From: Actinomycetota bacterium
Lineage (GTDB): Bacteria; Actinomycetota; Actinomycetes; Nanopelagicales; Nanopelagicaceae
Assembly: GCA_009698815.1 (NCBI GenBank)
Contig: WLPJ01000007.1
Coordinates: 46,264-110,263 of the forward strand
DNA: 64,000 bases
Reading direction: 5' to 3'
The notes under the pieces were generated by a model, which saw nothing but the letters and a program-made list of their open reading frames with translations, did not search any database and had not been told where the DNA came from. A program made the position numbers and the translations under genes. Positions 49,040-59,854 of the stretch are shown here, one piece after another; position 1 is the stretch's first letter; each line of letters begins with the position of its first letter.

Positions 49040-50128
49040 CTATCTGGGAGCGTGAACGCTCCATCCAGAGTTAGTTAAATGAGCCTGTAAAATTTGCGCA
49101 TCTTTAGCTGATAGTGCCAAGGTAATTAATCCAGTGAATTGACCTGGTGAGTGTTCGATTGCTAAATCTTCAACATTGACCTTAGCAATTGCGCATTCAT
49201 CAAAGAGCGCAGCCAGCTGACCAGGCTTATCCTCAATCACCACTGGCAAGAGCGCGTATTCACGTGCCGCTCCTCCGTGTTTGCCCGGGATCTTGGATCT
49301 GCCCTGATTGCCTCGTTCGATTAGATCGCTAACGGAGGCCGCTGCTCCTAAGCGTGCGATAAAGGCGCCCAGATCACTTTGTAGATTTATCAATAGAGGC
49401 AGAAGTTCCGATGAATTGGAATTCAAAATTTCATCCCACAAGGCTGGGCTTGAAGCAGCAATTCGAGTGGTATCGCGCAATCCGGCTCCCGCTAGATCGA
49501 GTAATTCAGTCTCAACGTTAACCAACTGCGCGGCCAGTAGGGATGCCGTTACTTGGGGCAGATGCGAAACCAGCGCTACCGCACGATCGTGTCTTTCGGC
49601 GCTCATCGCAACGGCGCTGGCACCCAGAGTTTGGATTAACCAAAGACCGGCGGCAATTAGATCAGGGTCAATCGGCGCGCCCGCTAAATCGGTCGGCATA
49701 TAGATCCAACTTCTCGACTGGAAGAGATCGCCTCTAGCTGACTGCGCTCCCCCGACCTCACGACCCGCCATTGGATGAGTAGCCAGGAATTGTCTAGTCG
49801 GAACCGATGATTGTGATACGTCCAGTAGAGATTTAGTCTTAACGCTACCTATATCTATAAATTTCACTTCCTTGTTCACCTTAAATTCACTTTCGAGGCA
49901 GGTTTTAAGACCGGAACTAGGACCGGCATAGAGAATTATCTCTGGGTTAGCTACCGGAGCTGATACCACTAAATCGCTGGCCAACTTGGCCGCCTTCGGA
50001 TCTATATCGGCCATCTCCACGCTTACGCCCTTATTGGCAAGAGCTAAACCTATTGAGGTACCGATAAGGCCTGAACCGATGATCTTTATCGAGGCGAATT
50101 CGCCACTTTGGGGAGTTTTAGGGGACAT
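49040..50128 (-). CDS. tyrA: Prephenate dehydrogenase with ACT domain
   Basis: Converts prephenate to 4-hydroxyphenylpyruvate for tyrosine. 362 residues: Rossmann domain (IKIIGSGLIGTSIGLALA), catalytic region THPMAGREVGGA, a helical dimer domain, and a C-terminal ACT domain (YALLPVVIEDKPGQLAALFDE) that should give tyrosine feedback. It lies 20 bases from aroH, the preceding enzyme in the pathway, and shares its strand. Confidence 0.94.
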   Translation of the reverse strand: MSPKTPQSGEFASIKIIGSGLIGTSIGLALANKGVSVEMADIDPKAAKLASDLVVSAPVANPEIILYAGPSSGLKTCLESEFKVNKEVKFIDIGSVKTKSLLDVSQSSVPTRQFLATHPMAGREVGGAQSARGDLFQSRSWIYMPTDLAGAPIDPDLIAAGLWLIQTLGASAVAMSAERHDRAVALVSHLPQVTASLLAAQLVNVETELLDLAGAGLRDTTRIAASSPALWDEILNSNSSELLPLLINLQSDLGAFIARLGAAASVSDLIERGNQGRSKIPGKHGGAAREYALLPVVIEDKPGQLAALFDECAIAKVNVEDLAIEHSPGQFTGLITLALSAKDAQILQAHLTNSGWSVHAPR

Positions 50129-50148
50129 AGATTGACCTAGCGGTCCTC

Positions 50149-50520
50149 TTATTGAGCTATATCTCTGCGCAGAGTCTTGGCCGCGCCTAAGTAAATATGC
50201 GCAATTTCGCTCTTCGAGCGATCACTTTCCACATGAGCCATAATTCGAATCGTGCGCTCAAGCGCGCCAGGAACGTCGATTTCTACGCTACAGATCAAGG
50301 GAACTTCTCCGAATCCAACTTCGCGAGCGGAGCTCGCCGGGAAGGCAGCATTTAGATCTGGGCTGACTGTAAAAATCACTGAAATGACCGCCTCAGGCGA
50401 AAGGTCGTTCTCCTTCATTATTTCAAGCAATAACTCCTTGGTGGCTACATCTACAGCCTGCGCTGTATTGGCTGACGCCTGAGTCGCACCGCGAATCGCT
50501 CGAACACTAGTCATTGGCAA
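50149..50520 (-). CDS. aroH: Chorismate mutase, AroH type
   Basis: Monofunctional chorismate mutase with the Bacillus AroH fold, 123 residues: VRAIRGATQASANTAQAV, FTVSPDLNAAFPA, VPLICSVEIDVPGALERTIR. It makes prephenate, the substrate of TyrA in the adjacent gene. A TTG at 50520 is placed about right after GGAGGG; the ATG at 50514 is an alternative. Preceded by a 276-base non-coding AT-rich gap. Confidence 0.93.
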   Translation of the reverse strand: MPMTSVRAIRGATQASANTAQAVDVATKELLLEIMKENDLSPEAVISVIFTVSPDLNAAFPASSAREVGFGEVPLICSVEIDVPGALERTIRIMAHVESDRSKSEIAHIYLGAAKTLRRDIAQ

Positions 50521-50796
50521 ATCGTACTCCCTCCGCTTCTAAACTCTCCGCTATTTACATAAATCTTAAGAGCTTTAAATGTTTATCTATAAAAAGATAT
50601 TCCAAGAATTTCAAATTACAGTCGTGGGAATCTGGGCGACACTCCCTGAAATGACTTAAGTCGATAAATCATTATTGCCCGCCAATAACGAGCGCAATAA
50701 CTCTTCCTAATATCGATAAATCTATACTATTTTGAAGCGCCTCTCAAATATGGATATATCTATTTGAATACAAAACCACTTGTTATAGATAAAGAT
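50521..50796. other. AT-rich non-coding gap between the rluB-type gene and aroH
   Basis: The longest non-coding stretch in the window. It holds a perfect 10-base palindrome GACTTAAGTC (50653-50662), two copies of TCGATAAATC (50661-50670 and 50713-50722), and a stem with TTATTGC/GCAATAA arms around 50671-50699. No open reading frame with a ribosome-binding site is evident and no repeat family is recognised. It is upstream of aroH and may hold its promoter. Confidence 0.6.
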
Positions 50797-51525
50797 TCAA
50801 AGATCTAAAGCCTTTTGCAGACTAACCAGTTCGCCGCTATTTAGATCGCGCCATCGGCCTTCTAAAGTATCTCCCAAGGAGATCGGTCCGAACTTGGTCC
50901 GGATGAGGCGAAGAACACGAACATCGACAGCCTCCATTAACCGCCGGATGATGTGATAGCGACCTTCGTGAATTGAGACTTCGATCCATTGAGGCGATAA
51001 CTGCTTGAAGGTCAGCACTCGCCCCATTCCATCCTCTAACTCGATCCCCTTCAAAAGAACCTTATCTACGCCAACCGGCAGCTTCCCATCGAACTCGATT
51101 ATGTACGTCTTCTCCAGGCCAAAGGAGGGATGGGTGGCTCTGAAGGTTAAATCCCCGTCATTTGTTAAGAGAATTAGCCCTTCCGAATCCTTGTCCAGGC
51201 GACCCACATGGAAGAGGCGCTCAGTACGGAGGTCAATAAAGTCTGATAGTGAGGGACGACCTTCTGGGTCGAACATGGTGGACAAAACGCCCTTAGGTTT
51301 ATGAAGCACAAGATAATTCTTAGTCAAAGAACGCGTAATTGTCTCACCATCAACCATTACTTTTACCAGATCAGGGTCATATTTGGCACCTAGCTCTCGG
51401 ACTATGAATCCATCGACGCTAACTCGGCCATCGATGATGAGTTCATCGGCTCCCCGGCGGCTGGTAATCCCCGCCTCAGCAATTATTTTATTCAAGCGTA
51501 ATTCAGGCATATTTTGGCTATCCAT
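50797..51525 (-). CDS. Pseudouridine synthase, RluB/RsuA family
   Basis: A 242-residue enzyme with an N-terminal S4 domain (LRLNKIIAEAGITSRRGADELI region) and a catalytic domain containing the aspartate motif GRLDKDSEGLILLTNDG. RluB (23S U2605) is the likely specificity because the gene follows scpB as in most bacteria. ATG at 51525. Upstream of it by 101 bases is scpB. Confidence 0.92.
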   Translation of the reverse strand: MDSQNMPELRLNKIIAEAGITSRRGADELIIDGRVSVDGFIVRELGAKYDPDLVKVMVDGETITRSLTKNYLVLHKPKGVLSTMFDPEGRPSLSDFIDLRTERLFHVGRLDKDSEGLILLTNDGDLTFRATHPSFGLEKTYIIEFDGKLPVGVDKVLLKGIELEDGMGRVLTFKQLSPQWIEVSIHEGRYHIIRRLMEAVDVRVLRLIRTKFGPISLGDTLEGRWRDLNSGELVSLQKALDL

Positions 51526-51626
51526 TCTCGACAGTCATATCGCCCTCCCCCGTCAAATGAGCGGGATTGGCAGTTTGAGCCTTGAGTCTACGGCAAGGCC
51601 TCTAGACAGGTCAAAAAAGGGTAGGA

Positions 51627-52184
51627 CTAGTCAGTTAAAGACTCAAGAATCTCATCGAGGCGATCTAGGTCTGGCAGATAGGGAGCTAGGGCCGGCAGAT
51701 CGCTTAAAGAATTCAGACCTAGGCGCTCCAGGAAGTAACTTGTCGTCTTATAGAGGATTGCACCAGTCTCATTTTCAATCCCAAACTCTTCAACTAGGCC
51801 GCGAGTAACAAGGGTCTTCATCACCGCTTCAACGTTAACGCCGCGGATAGCCGAAACTCGAGCGCGTGAGACTGGTTGACGGTAGGCGATCACAGAGAGG
51901 GTCTCTAACGCTGCCTGAGTAAGGCGATTCTGCTGGCCATCTAGCACAAATTTTTCTACTACAGCTGAGCATTCAGGGTGGCTATAGAAGCGCCAGCCGC
52001 CGTTGATGGCTTTTAGGCTAAAGCCACGGCCCTCGTATGAGCCGACTAGGGTTTGAAGAGCCTCGACGACCTCATCCACCGTTTTCTCGAGGACGGTGGC
52101 CAGGGTGAGTTCTGTAACCGGCTCATCAACGACCATCAAGATCGCTTCAATAGAACGCTCAAGTTCTGGATTAGACATTTTCAT
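51627..52184 (-). CDS. scpB: Segregation and condensation protein B
   Basis: Winged-helix kleisin-associated protein that joins ScpA and SMC in chromosome condensation. 185 residues with LERSIEAILMVVDEPVTE, ALETLSVIAYRQPVSRARVSAIRGVN and the C-terminal GLVEEFGI/LYKTTSYFLERLGL. It overlaps scpA by 14 bases; an ATG two codons further in is also possible. Confidence 0.94.
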   Translation of the reverse strand: MKMSNPELERSIEAILMVVDEPVTELTLATVLEKTVDEVVEALQTLVGSYEGRGFSLKAINGGWRFYSHPECSAVVEKFVLDGQQNRLTQAALETLSVIAYRQPVSRARVSAIRGVNVEAVMKTLVTRGLVEEFGIENETGAILYKTTSYFLERLGLNSLSDLPALAPYLPDLDRLDEILESLTD

Positions 52185-53061
52185 CCTCTTCTGTCGAAAC
52201 TACAGGTAGATCAAATTCATCGGTGGCCTCGATATCACCGGAATCTGAGCCGGTCCAACTGATCTGAAGCTCGCCCATCGCGATTACCTGATCAAAGCGT
52301 AGGACTCCTTGACGGTAAAGGTCGAGCAGGGCTAAAAAGCGCGCCACGACGACTAGGGTCGAGTCAGCATCGGAGATGAGATTTCTAAAACTGAGCGTAC
52401 GCCCTGCGCGAAGTGCCTCGACTACCCGCTTGGACTCCTCGGCTACGCTCACCAAGCTGCTGTAAAGGTGCTGTATGCCTACAACTGGAGGGCTCTTAGG
52501 CGTTAAACAACGTTCGGCAATGGCTGCAAAGCGCGCTGGCCCCACCCCGATTAGAACCTCAGGTAGCAACGCCGATAGCGCTGGATCCAGCGCCACCACG
52601 CGAGCAAATGACTTATCCGCCGCCTCGATCTGAGCGGCAAAGGTAGCGGCGATCTCTTTAAAGGCACGATATTGAAGCAGACGAGCAAAGAGAATATCGC
52701 GAGCCTCAAGCAAGGCGAGATCTTCTTCATCTTCGACATCACCGCTCGGCAGTAAGCGTGCAGCTTTGAGATCAAGCAAGGTCGCGGCGATCACCAAGAA
52801 TTCAGTCGCTTGATCAAGGCGCCAGCCCTCACCGGATGCCTCAAGTGCACGGATAAAGGTGATGAACTCGTCGGTGACGATACTTAGTGATACCTCGGTG
52901 ATATCCATCTTGTGGCGAGATATGAGTTGTAAAAGTAAATCGAATGGACCATCAAAGTTATCTAGGTGGACGCTAAAGCCCGCGCCGATTTCGACCTCTT
53001 CCTTAACCTGCGCCTTGCCGCGCGCCAAAGGTTCGGCTGAAGTATCGATCTCGGTATCCAC
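52171..53061 (-). CDS. scpA: Segregation and condensation protein A (kleisin)
   Basis: Kleisin subunit of the bacterial condensin, 296 residues with GFSVHLDNFDGPFDLLLQLISRHKMDI and a C-terminal winged helix (FLALLDLYRQGVLRFDQ). GTG start at 53061. By eye its sequence is richer in G and C than its neighbours: several 60-base lines hold 32 to 36 G or C. Divergent from the parA-like gene. Confidence 0.94.
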   Translation of the reverse strand: MDTEIDTSAEPLARGKAQVKEEVEIGAGFSVHLDNFDGPFDLLLQLISRHKMDITEVSLSIVTDEFITFIRALEASGEGWRLDQATEFLVIAATLLDLKAARLLPSGDVEDEEDLALLEARDILFARLLQYRAFKEIAATFAAQIEAADKSFARVVALDPALSALLPEVLIGVGPARFAAIAERCLTPKSPPVVGIQHLYSSLVSVAEESKRVVEALRAGRTLSFRNLISDADSTLVVVARFLALLDLYRQGVLRFDQVIAMGELQISWTGSDSGDIEATDEFDLPVVSTEEDENV

Positions 53062-53071
53062 GGAGGGAACC

Positions 53072-53087
53072 TTACTTGCTTACTTGC
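53072..53087 (+). repeat. 8-base tandem repeat TTACTTGC x2
   Basis: Two exact copies of TTACTTGC in direct tandem (53072-53079 and 53080-53087) in the 78-base divergent gap between scpA and the parA-like gene. The second copy overlaps the -35 of the likely parA promoter. Could be an operator for the ribbon-helix-helix protein encoded by the operon; that is inference. Confidence 0.55.
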
Positions 53088-53113
53088 TCAAAACTGCGCA
53101 CGGAGCGTAGAGT
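53084..53113 (+). promoter_or_regulatory. Candidate promoter of the parA-like/RHH operon
   Basis: TTGCTC (53084-53089) and TAGAGT (53108-53113) are separated by 18 bases, 26 bases before the TTG start of parA. The tandem repeat covers the -35 element, which would suit autorepression. Confidence 0.4.
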
Positions 53114-53139
53114 CGCGCCAACAGAAAGAGGTTTCTCGC

Positions 53140-54024
53140 TTGAACGCTAAATCGACATTTGACGATGATGTGGCCACTACTGCCACCCTTTTAGGACGAG
53201 CACCTAAAAACTTTCGAATTCCACCGGCCCCAAAAGAGGGTTTGGATGCCAAAGTAATCTCGATCTTTAATCAAAAAGGTGGCGTCGGCAAAACAACGAC
53301 CACAATCAACTTAGGTGCAGCTATTGCAGAACTTGGTCGTCGCGTTCTTCTCGTTGACTTTGACCCGCAGGGCGGTCTCTCACTTGGTCTTGGCGTAAAT
53401 GCTCATTCGCTAGCACTTGAAAATACTGTCTATTACGCACTGATGACACCGAATGCCAATATTGACGAGATTGTTTTGAAATCATCCGTTGCAAATTTAG
53501 ATTTTCTCCCTGCTAACCGCGATCTAGGTACCGCTGAAACAACGCTCGGCGCCGAAATCGGTGGACAGCAATATTTGAAGCGCGCTCTGGCTAGGTTGAA
53601 GGATCGCTATGACGTTATTTTGATTGACTGCCAACCAACTATGGGGCAGTTAACAATTAACGCTCTAGTTGCATCAAATGAAGTAATCGTTCCGTTGCAA
53701 TGTGAATATTTCGCTTTACATGGTTTCATCGAGTTAAAAGGCAATATTGATAAAGTAAGGAGTTTTCTAAATCCTGATCTAACATTAGTTGGTATTTTAG
53801 CCACTATGTATGAGAAGAAAACTGTGCACAATCGCGAAGTTTTAACTGCGATCTTGGAAAAATATCCCGAGGATGTATTTGAAACTATCATTGCAAAGAC
53901 AATTCGTTTCTCCGAAACTACTGTTGCCGGAGAACCAATCACAAGTTATGCATCATCATCGGGTGGCGCTGCTTCATACCGCAGACTTGCCCGCGAATTA
54001 ATTGCCAGAGGAGGCGCACGATGA
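53140..54024 (+). CDS. ParA/Soj-family ATPase
   Basis: A 294-residue deviant-Walker-A ATPase with FNQKGGVGKTTTTINLGAAIAE, VDFDPQGGLSLGL and IDCQPTMGQLT. The first 35 or so residues form a short extension. TTG start at 53140 after AGAAAGAGG. It is the scpAB-linked ParA of actinobacteria (Rv1708-like), distinct from the ParA beside parB near the origin. Its partner is probably the next gene, which overlaps by 4 bases. Confidence 0.88.
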   Translation: MNAKSTFDDDVATTATLLGRAPKNFRIPPAPKEGLDAKVISIFNQKGGVGKTTTTINLGAAIAELGRRVLLVDFDPQGGLSLGLGVNAHSLALENTVYYALMTPNANIDEIVLKSSVANLDFLPANRDLGTAETTLGAEIGGQQYLKRALARLKDRYDVILIDCQPTMGQLTINALVASNEVIVPLQCEYFALHGFIELKGNIDKVRSFLNPDLTLVGILATMYEKKTVHNREVLTAILEKYPEDVFETIIAKTIRFSETTVAGEPITSYASSSGGAASYRRLARELIARGGAR

Positions 54025-54431
54025 CACGTAGAGCTAGCTTGCCAGGTGCGGATGAATTATTCCGCGCTAACACCCCCGCGTTAAGCGCTGTACGCCAAGT
54101 TGTCGAAGAGGTTAGCGACGTTTCGAAACCCATTGGTGTAAGCGCAACATCGCCTAAAACAAAAAAAGGTGTTCGCTCCACGCCACGTCGTCGCGTAACT
54201 TCAGTTGATCGCACACCATCTGGCCGCGAAAAACATGATGAGAAAATTACCGTTTATCTATCCCCTGATGAACTTTTCGATATCGATCAGGCACGCTTAA
54301 CACTTCGTGGTGATTTAGGTCTTGCTGTAGATCGCGGACGTATTGTTCGTGAATCCATTGCTGTGATCGTTGCAGACTTAGAAGCTAAGGGCGATCAGAG
54401 TATTTTGGCGCGACGCCTGCGCGGAGTCTAA
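54021..54431 (+). CDS. Ribbon-helix-helix-like DNA-binding protein, partner of the ParA-like ATPase
   Basis: A 136-residue protein. Residues 1-75 are basic and proline/serine-rich without structure, including a RRR cluster. From about residue 74 it reads EKITVYLSPDELFDIDQARLTL in part, then RIVRESIAVIVADLEAKGD, matching a ribbon-helix-helix fold with a conserved C-terminal ARRLRGV. No DNA target is known. Overlap with the ATPase (ATGA) argues for a partition-like or accessory segregation pair. Confidence 0.78.
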   Translation: MTRRASLPGADELFRANTPALSAVRQVVEEVSDVSKPIGVSATSPKTKKGVRSTPRRRVTSVDRTPSGREKHDEKITVYLSPDELFDIDQARLTLRGDLGLAVDRGRIVRESIAVIVADLEAKGDQSILARRLRGV

Positions 54432-54443
54432 AGCGCTCTAGAT

Positions 54444-55373
54444 CTACAGCGCTCTGGGGTGCGCGGTTGCATAGGCTTCGCGCACTTTATCGATAGTTAT
54501 GAGCGTATAAATCTGCGTTGTCGTAACCGATGAATGCCCTAACAGTTCTTGCACCACTCGTATATCAGCGCCGCCATCTAAGAGATGCGTCGCATAGGAA
54601 TGTCGAAAGACGTGCGGCGAAACTTTTCCAGATAGATCGCAGGCGTCAGCGGCTGCGATGACAATCTGCCAAGCGCTCTGCCGAGATATCCGTGTGCCGC
54701 GCGAGTTTAAGAAAAGAGCGTTGTTACTGCGGCTATCTTTCGATTTTGCGGCAAGCTGTGGACGCAATCTAACAAGGTAATTATCCAGAGCTGTCTTCGC
54801 ATAAAATCCCAGGGGAACAATTCTTTCCTTCGAACCTTTGCCTCTTAGTTTTAAGGTGACAACCTCTGAACTCTCAAACAAGGTCTTGTCGAAGTCACTC
54901 ACGTTAATCCCAACAATTTCACTTACTCGAGCACCGGTCCCATAGAGCATTTCAAGAATTGCTTTGTCTCGCAGCGCGGTTGCGTTGCTCGATCTTTCTG
55001 CTGAATTGATCAAGGACTCCATTTCTGAGATCGTGAGCGCCTTTGGTAATTTTCTGGCTAATTTATTTGAAGTAATACCCGTGGTTGGATCTGAAATCGA
55101 GTGTTCGCGAACCAAGTACTTATAGAAAGTCTTTAGCGCAGATGTGGAACGATTGATTGAGGCCAGCGAAAGACCTGCGGCTTTCTGATGAACCTCATAA
55201 ATCACAATATCTTCCTCAGAGACACTGGCTAAATCCAAACTCTTATCACGAAGGAAAGCCTCAAACTTCGCTAAATCGCGTTTATACGCGGAGATAGAGT
55301 TGGCCGAAAGCGCCCGCTCAATCTGCAGATGATCTAAAAAACTTTTTGCAACTTTATCAAACTGCATAACCAT
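54444..55373 (-). CDS. xerD: Site-specific tyrosine recombinase XerD
   Basis: Resolves chromosome dimers at dif with XerC and FtsK. 309 residues with a SAM-like N-terminal domain (SANSISAYKRDLAKFEAFL) and the catalytic R-H-R-H-Y set: TGARVSEI, HVFRHSYATH, LGHSSVTTTQIYT. ATG 55373 overlaps the ald stop by 17 bases; an ATG two codons in is possible. It converges with the RHH gene. No phage or integron context, so it is the housekeeping recombinase. Confidence 0.93.
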   Translation of the reverse strand: MVMQFDKVAKSFLDHLQIERALSANSISAYKRDLAKFEAFLRDKSLDLASVSEEDIVIYEVHQKAAGLSLASINRSTSALKTFYKYLVREHSISDPTTGITSNKLARKLPKALTISEMESLINSAERSSNATALRDKAILEMLYGTGARVSEIVGINVSDFDKTLFESSEVVTLKLRGKGSKERIVPLGFYAKTALDNYLVRLRPQLAAKSKDSRSNNALFLNSRGTRISRQSAWQIVIAAADACDLSGKVSPHVFRHSYATHLLDGGADIRVVQELLGHSSVTTTQIYTLITIDKVREAYATAHPRAL

Positions 55374-56445
55374 GAGCCACCGCTACGGCGTTATAACGAA
55401 TCTTCCCCGCGTGCACATTTAGCCCTCGATCCAAAGCGGGATCTTCTTCTATTGCGCGTTCCCAACCTTTATTAGCGATCGCAATGGCGTACGGTAAAGT
55501 CGCATTTGTTAGCGCATAAGTGGAAGCAACCGGTACCGCTCCTGGCATATTCGCTACACAATAAAATATCGAGTCATGTACTTTAAACGTTGGTTCAGCA
55601 TGAGTTGTTGGTTTGGAATCTTCAAAACATCCGCCTTGATCGATCGCAATATCTACCAATACTGAACCTGGCTTCATCTGCGCCACCTGCGCATTCGTTA
55701 CTAACTTCGGCGCTTTAGCTCCGTGTACCAATACGGCGCCTATTACCAAATCTGCTTGCTTAATCTCACGGTCGATTGCGTGCAATGTGGACGCTAGCGT
55801 TTTAATACGTCCGTTATATAGCGAGTCGATGTAGGCAAGGCGCGGCAATGAGCGATCTAGGACGGTCACATCAGCGCCCATTCCCATGGCAATGACCGCT
55901 GCATTTAAGCCCGCTACTCCCCCGCCGATCACAACTACTTTGCCTGGTGCAACACCTGGAACGCCCGCCAATAAAACACCTCGTCCACCGTTAGGTTTTT
56001 GCAGGGCGTATGCGCCCACTTGAATCGATAAACGGCCAGCGACTTCGCTCATTGGTGCCAACAGTGGAAGTGATCCATTTAATTCAACGGTCTCATAAGC
56101 AATCGCAGTTGTTCCGCTCTTTAGCAAAGCATCGGTGCATGCCTTTGATGCCGCTAGGTGTAGATAAGTGAAAAGTATCTGCCCAGAACGCAACTTCGGA
56201 TATTCAACTTCGATTGGCTCCTTTACTTTAAGAATCAAATCAGCAGAAAGCCAGATCTCATCAACGTCTTGTTCAATGCGAGCACCGGCTGACACAAACT
56301 CTGAATCGGTAATCGATGAACCTAATCCGGCTCCTGCTTCAACAACTACTTGATGCCCAAATCTGGCGAGTTCGAAGACACCTTCTGGCGTTAGCGCTAC
56401 CCGTGATTCGTGAACCTTAATCTCTTTAGGAACGCCAACTAACAT
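55357..56445 (-). CDS. ald: Alanine dehydrogenase
   Basis: NAD-dependent interconversion of alanine and pyruvate with ammonia. 362 residues: [32 protein letters not shown] loop [13 protein letters not shown], and [11 protein letters not shown] with the substrate Asp. It lies between xerD and pyrG, as in streptomycetes. A start 4 bases after pyrG's stop suggests cotranscription. Confidence 0.95.
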   Translation of the reverse strand: MLVGVPKEIKVHESRVALTPEGVFELARFGHQVVVEAGAGLGSSITDSEFVSAGARIEQDVDEIWLSADLILKVKEPIEVEYPKLRSGQILFTYLHLAASKACTDALLKSGTTAIAYETVELNGSLPLLAPMSEVAGRLSIQVGAYALQKPNGGRGVLLAGVPGVAPGKVVVIGGGVAGLNAAVIAMGMGADVTVLDRSLPRLAYIDSLYNGRIKTLASTLHAIDREIKQADLVIGAVLVHGAKAPKLVTNAQVAQMKPGSVLVDIAIDQGGCFEDSKPTTHAEPTFKVHDSIFYCVANMPGAVPVASTYALTNATLPYAIAIANKGWERAIEEDPALDRGLNVHAGKIRYNAVAVAHGYAV

Positions 56446-56448
56446 CTT

Positions 56449-58101
<1,653 letters not shown>

Positions 58102-58111
58102 CTATGACGAG

Positions 58112-59854
58112 CTATCTTGAAATTGGCTCGCGCATCGCCAGTAACTCAGCGGCATGTTCGCGCGCACTGCTAGAGCCTTCCAGCCCCGCCAACATCCGCG
58201 CGATCTCCTCAATTCGGTTCTGATTGTCTAATTTTTCGACATCTGATTGCGAAATAGAACCATCATCACTCTTTTTAACAACAAAATGTGTGTCTGCCCA
58301 AGCCGCTACTTGAGGTAGATGAGTAACGACGATCACTTGGCTGTGCTTAGCCAGCGCAGCCAGTCGTCTTCCGACTTCGATCGCAGCCTTTCCGCCAACA
58401 CCTGAATCAACTTCATCAAAAATATATGTGCCAACTGGATGAGTTTGGGCAAGAACTACTTCAAGTGCCAACATGATGCGCGACATTTCTCCACCGCTGG
58501 CACCTTTACCAAGAGCGATCAACGGGCCATCACGGTGACCCTGAATCTGCATGATGACTTCATCGCATCCCAAAATTGTGAAATCCGATTCCTTAAGCGA
58601 GCCTTCATAGTCTGCCGAATTAATCGAAATCGAAAATTCAGTATGTGGCATGGACAGCGCATGAATCTCCGTTGATACTGATTCGGATAACTTCAGCGCG
58701 GCACTTGTTCGGATCTTAGTCAGCAACTTAGCTTGGCTTAGCAATTCTTTCTTAGCTCCTTGCATTTCACTTTCTAATTCGGCGATGCGATCTTCCCCGC
58801 CAGTTAGATCTGCAATTGTGGCGCGCGCAGTCTTTGCCTTCTCGGATAACGCGATTAACTCTGCATCCGGATCAGCAGCGCTTCCCCACTTTTTAATAAA
58901 TGCAATGATCTCTGCTTTGCGCACCTGCAGAGCATCCAATTTTGCCGGATCTGCCTCAAGTGCTGATAAATAACTACTTAGATCGCGTGCGGCTTCATCC
59001 AAGACGAAGAAACCTTCAGCAACGACAGATGCGATCTCATCAAGTCTGGAATCTTTCCCCTTGGCAATATCTAAGAACCGCCGCGCCGCCCCGAGACTGG
59101 TGAGTGAGCCGGAAGTCTCATCGGATAACGCCTGATTAGCTCCATCACTTGCGCTGCGCAGATCTTCTACGCTGGAAAGTCGGGCAATTTGGTTGGCAAC
59201 TTCTGCATATTCACCACGGGTTGGTTTTAACTTGGACCAACCTTTAAGAAATTCTTCTAAGTCAGCAATCTCTCGGTCGCGCTTTGTTGAGTTCTCGCGC
59301 ATCGACTTTATTCTCGCCTTTAAATTGTTATAGGTCGATAGCGCCCCTTGATACGCAGACATTGCTTTAGCTAACTCGGAGCCCGCAAATCTATCCAGTA
59401 ACTCGCGTTGCCGAGCGCTCTTTACAATCTGATGATTTGCCGCCTGGCCATGTATTTCTACTAAATGATCTGCAAAGTTAACCAGAGTTGCCGCTGGAAC
59501 AGTTGTTCCACCTGCTACCGCCTTGCTTTTTCCGTCGCTATTTACAGTGCGAGTAAGTACTAACGAACCTTCGGAAATATCAGCACCAGATTCATCGGCG
59601 ATGGAAGAAATCTCGCTATTGGTTTTGGGAAGAACAAACTGCGCACTTGCCACCAAACGATCAGAACCTATGCGAACTAGTGAACTGTCGCTCTTGCCGC
59701 CCAAAACTAATGAGAGCGCCGTTAAAATCATGGTCTTACCAGCGCCAGTTTCACCGGTTAAAACATTTAGCCCCTTACCAAGTTCTAGCGTTGATTGATC
59801 GATGATTCCGAGACTGCGGATCGAAATCTCTTCTAGATAGGAACGTTCACTCAC
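58112..59854 (-). CDS. recN: DNA repair protein RecN
   Basis: SMC-like ATPase that acts at double-strand breaks. 580 residues: Walker A GETGAGKTMIL, two coiled-coil arms in the middle, signature LGKGASGGEMSRI and Walker B TYIFDEVDSGVGG. I place the start at GTG 59854, overlapping the nadK stop by 8 bases; a longer frame to 59893 is in frame inside nadK. Usual tlyA-nadK-recN order. Confidence 0.94.
   Translation of the reverse strand: MSERSYLEEISIRSLGIIDQSTLELGKGLNVLTGETGAGKTMILTALSLVLGGKSDSSLVRIGSDRLVASAQFVLPKTNSEISSIADESGADISEGSLVLTRTVNSDGKSKAVAGGTTVPAATLVNFADHLVEIHGQAANHQIVKSARQRELLDRFAGSELAKAMSAYQGALSTYNNLKARIKSMRENSTKRDREIADLEEFLKGWSKLKPTRGEYAEVANQIARLSSVEDLRSASDGANQALSDETSGSLTSLGAARRFLDIAKGKDSRLDEIASVVAEGFFVLDEAARDLSSYLSALEADPAKLDALQVRKAEIIAFIKKWGSAADPDAELIALSEKAKTARATIADLTGGEDRIAELESEMQGAKKELLSQAKLLTKIRTSAALKLSESVSTEIHALSMPHTEFSISINSADYEGSLKESDFTILGCDEVIMQIQGHRDGPLIALGKGASGGEMSRIMLALEVVLAQTHPVGTYIFDEVDSGVGGKAAIEVGRRLAALAKHSQVIVVTHLPQVAAWADTHFVVKKSDDGSISQSDVEKLDNQNRIEEIARMLAGLEGSSSAREHAAELLAMREPISR

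Noticed and set aside
54425..54456. Paired AGCGCT copies between the RHH gene and xerD as a bidirectional terminator
   Set aside because: The arms are short, each self-palindromic, and there is no run of U.
54444..55373. Reading the tyrosine recombinase as an integrase of a mobile element
   Set aside because: It lies in the conserved ald-xerD-scpAB order with no attachment repeats, tRNA or phage genes next to it.
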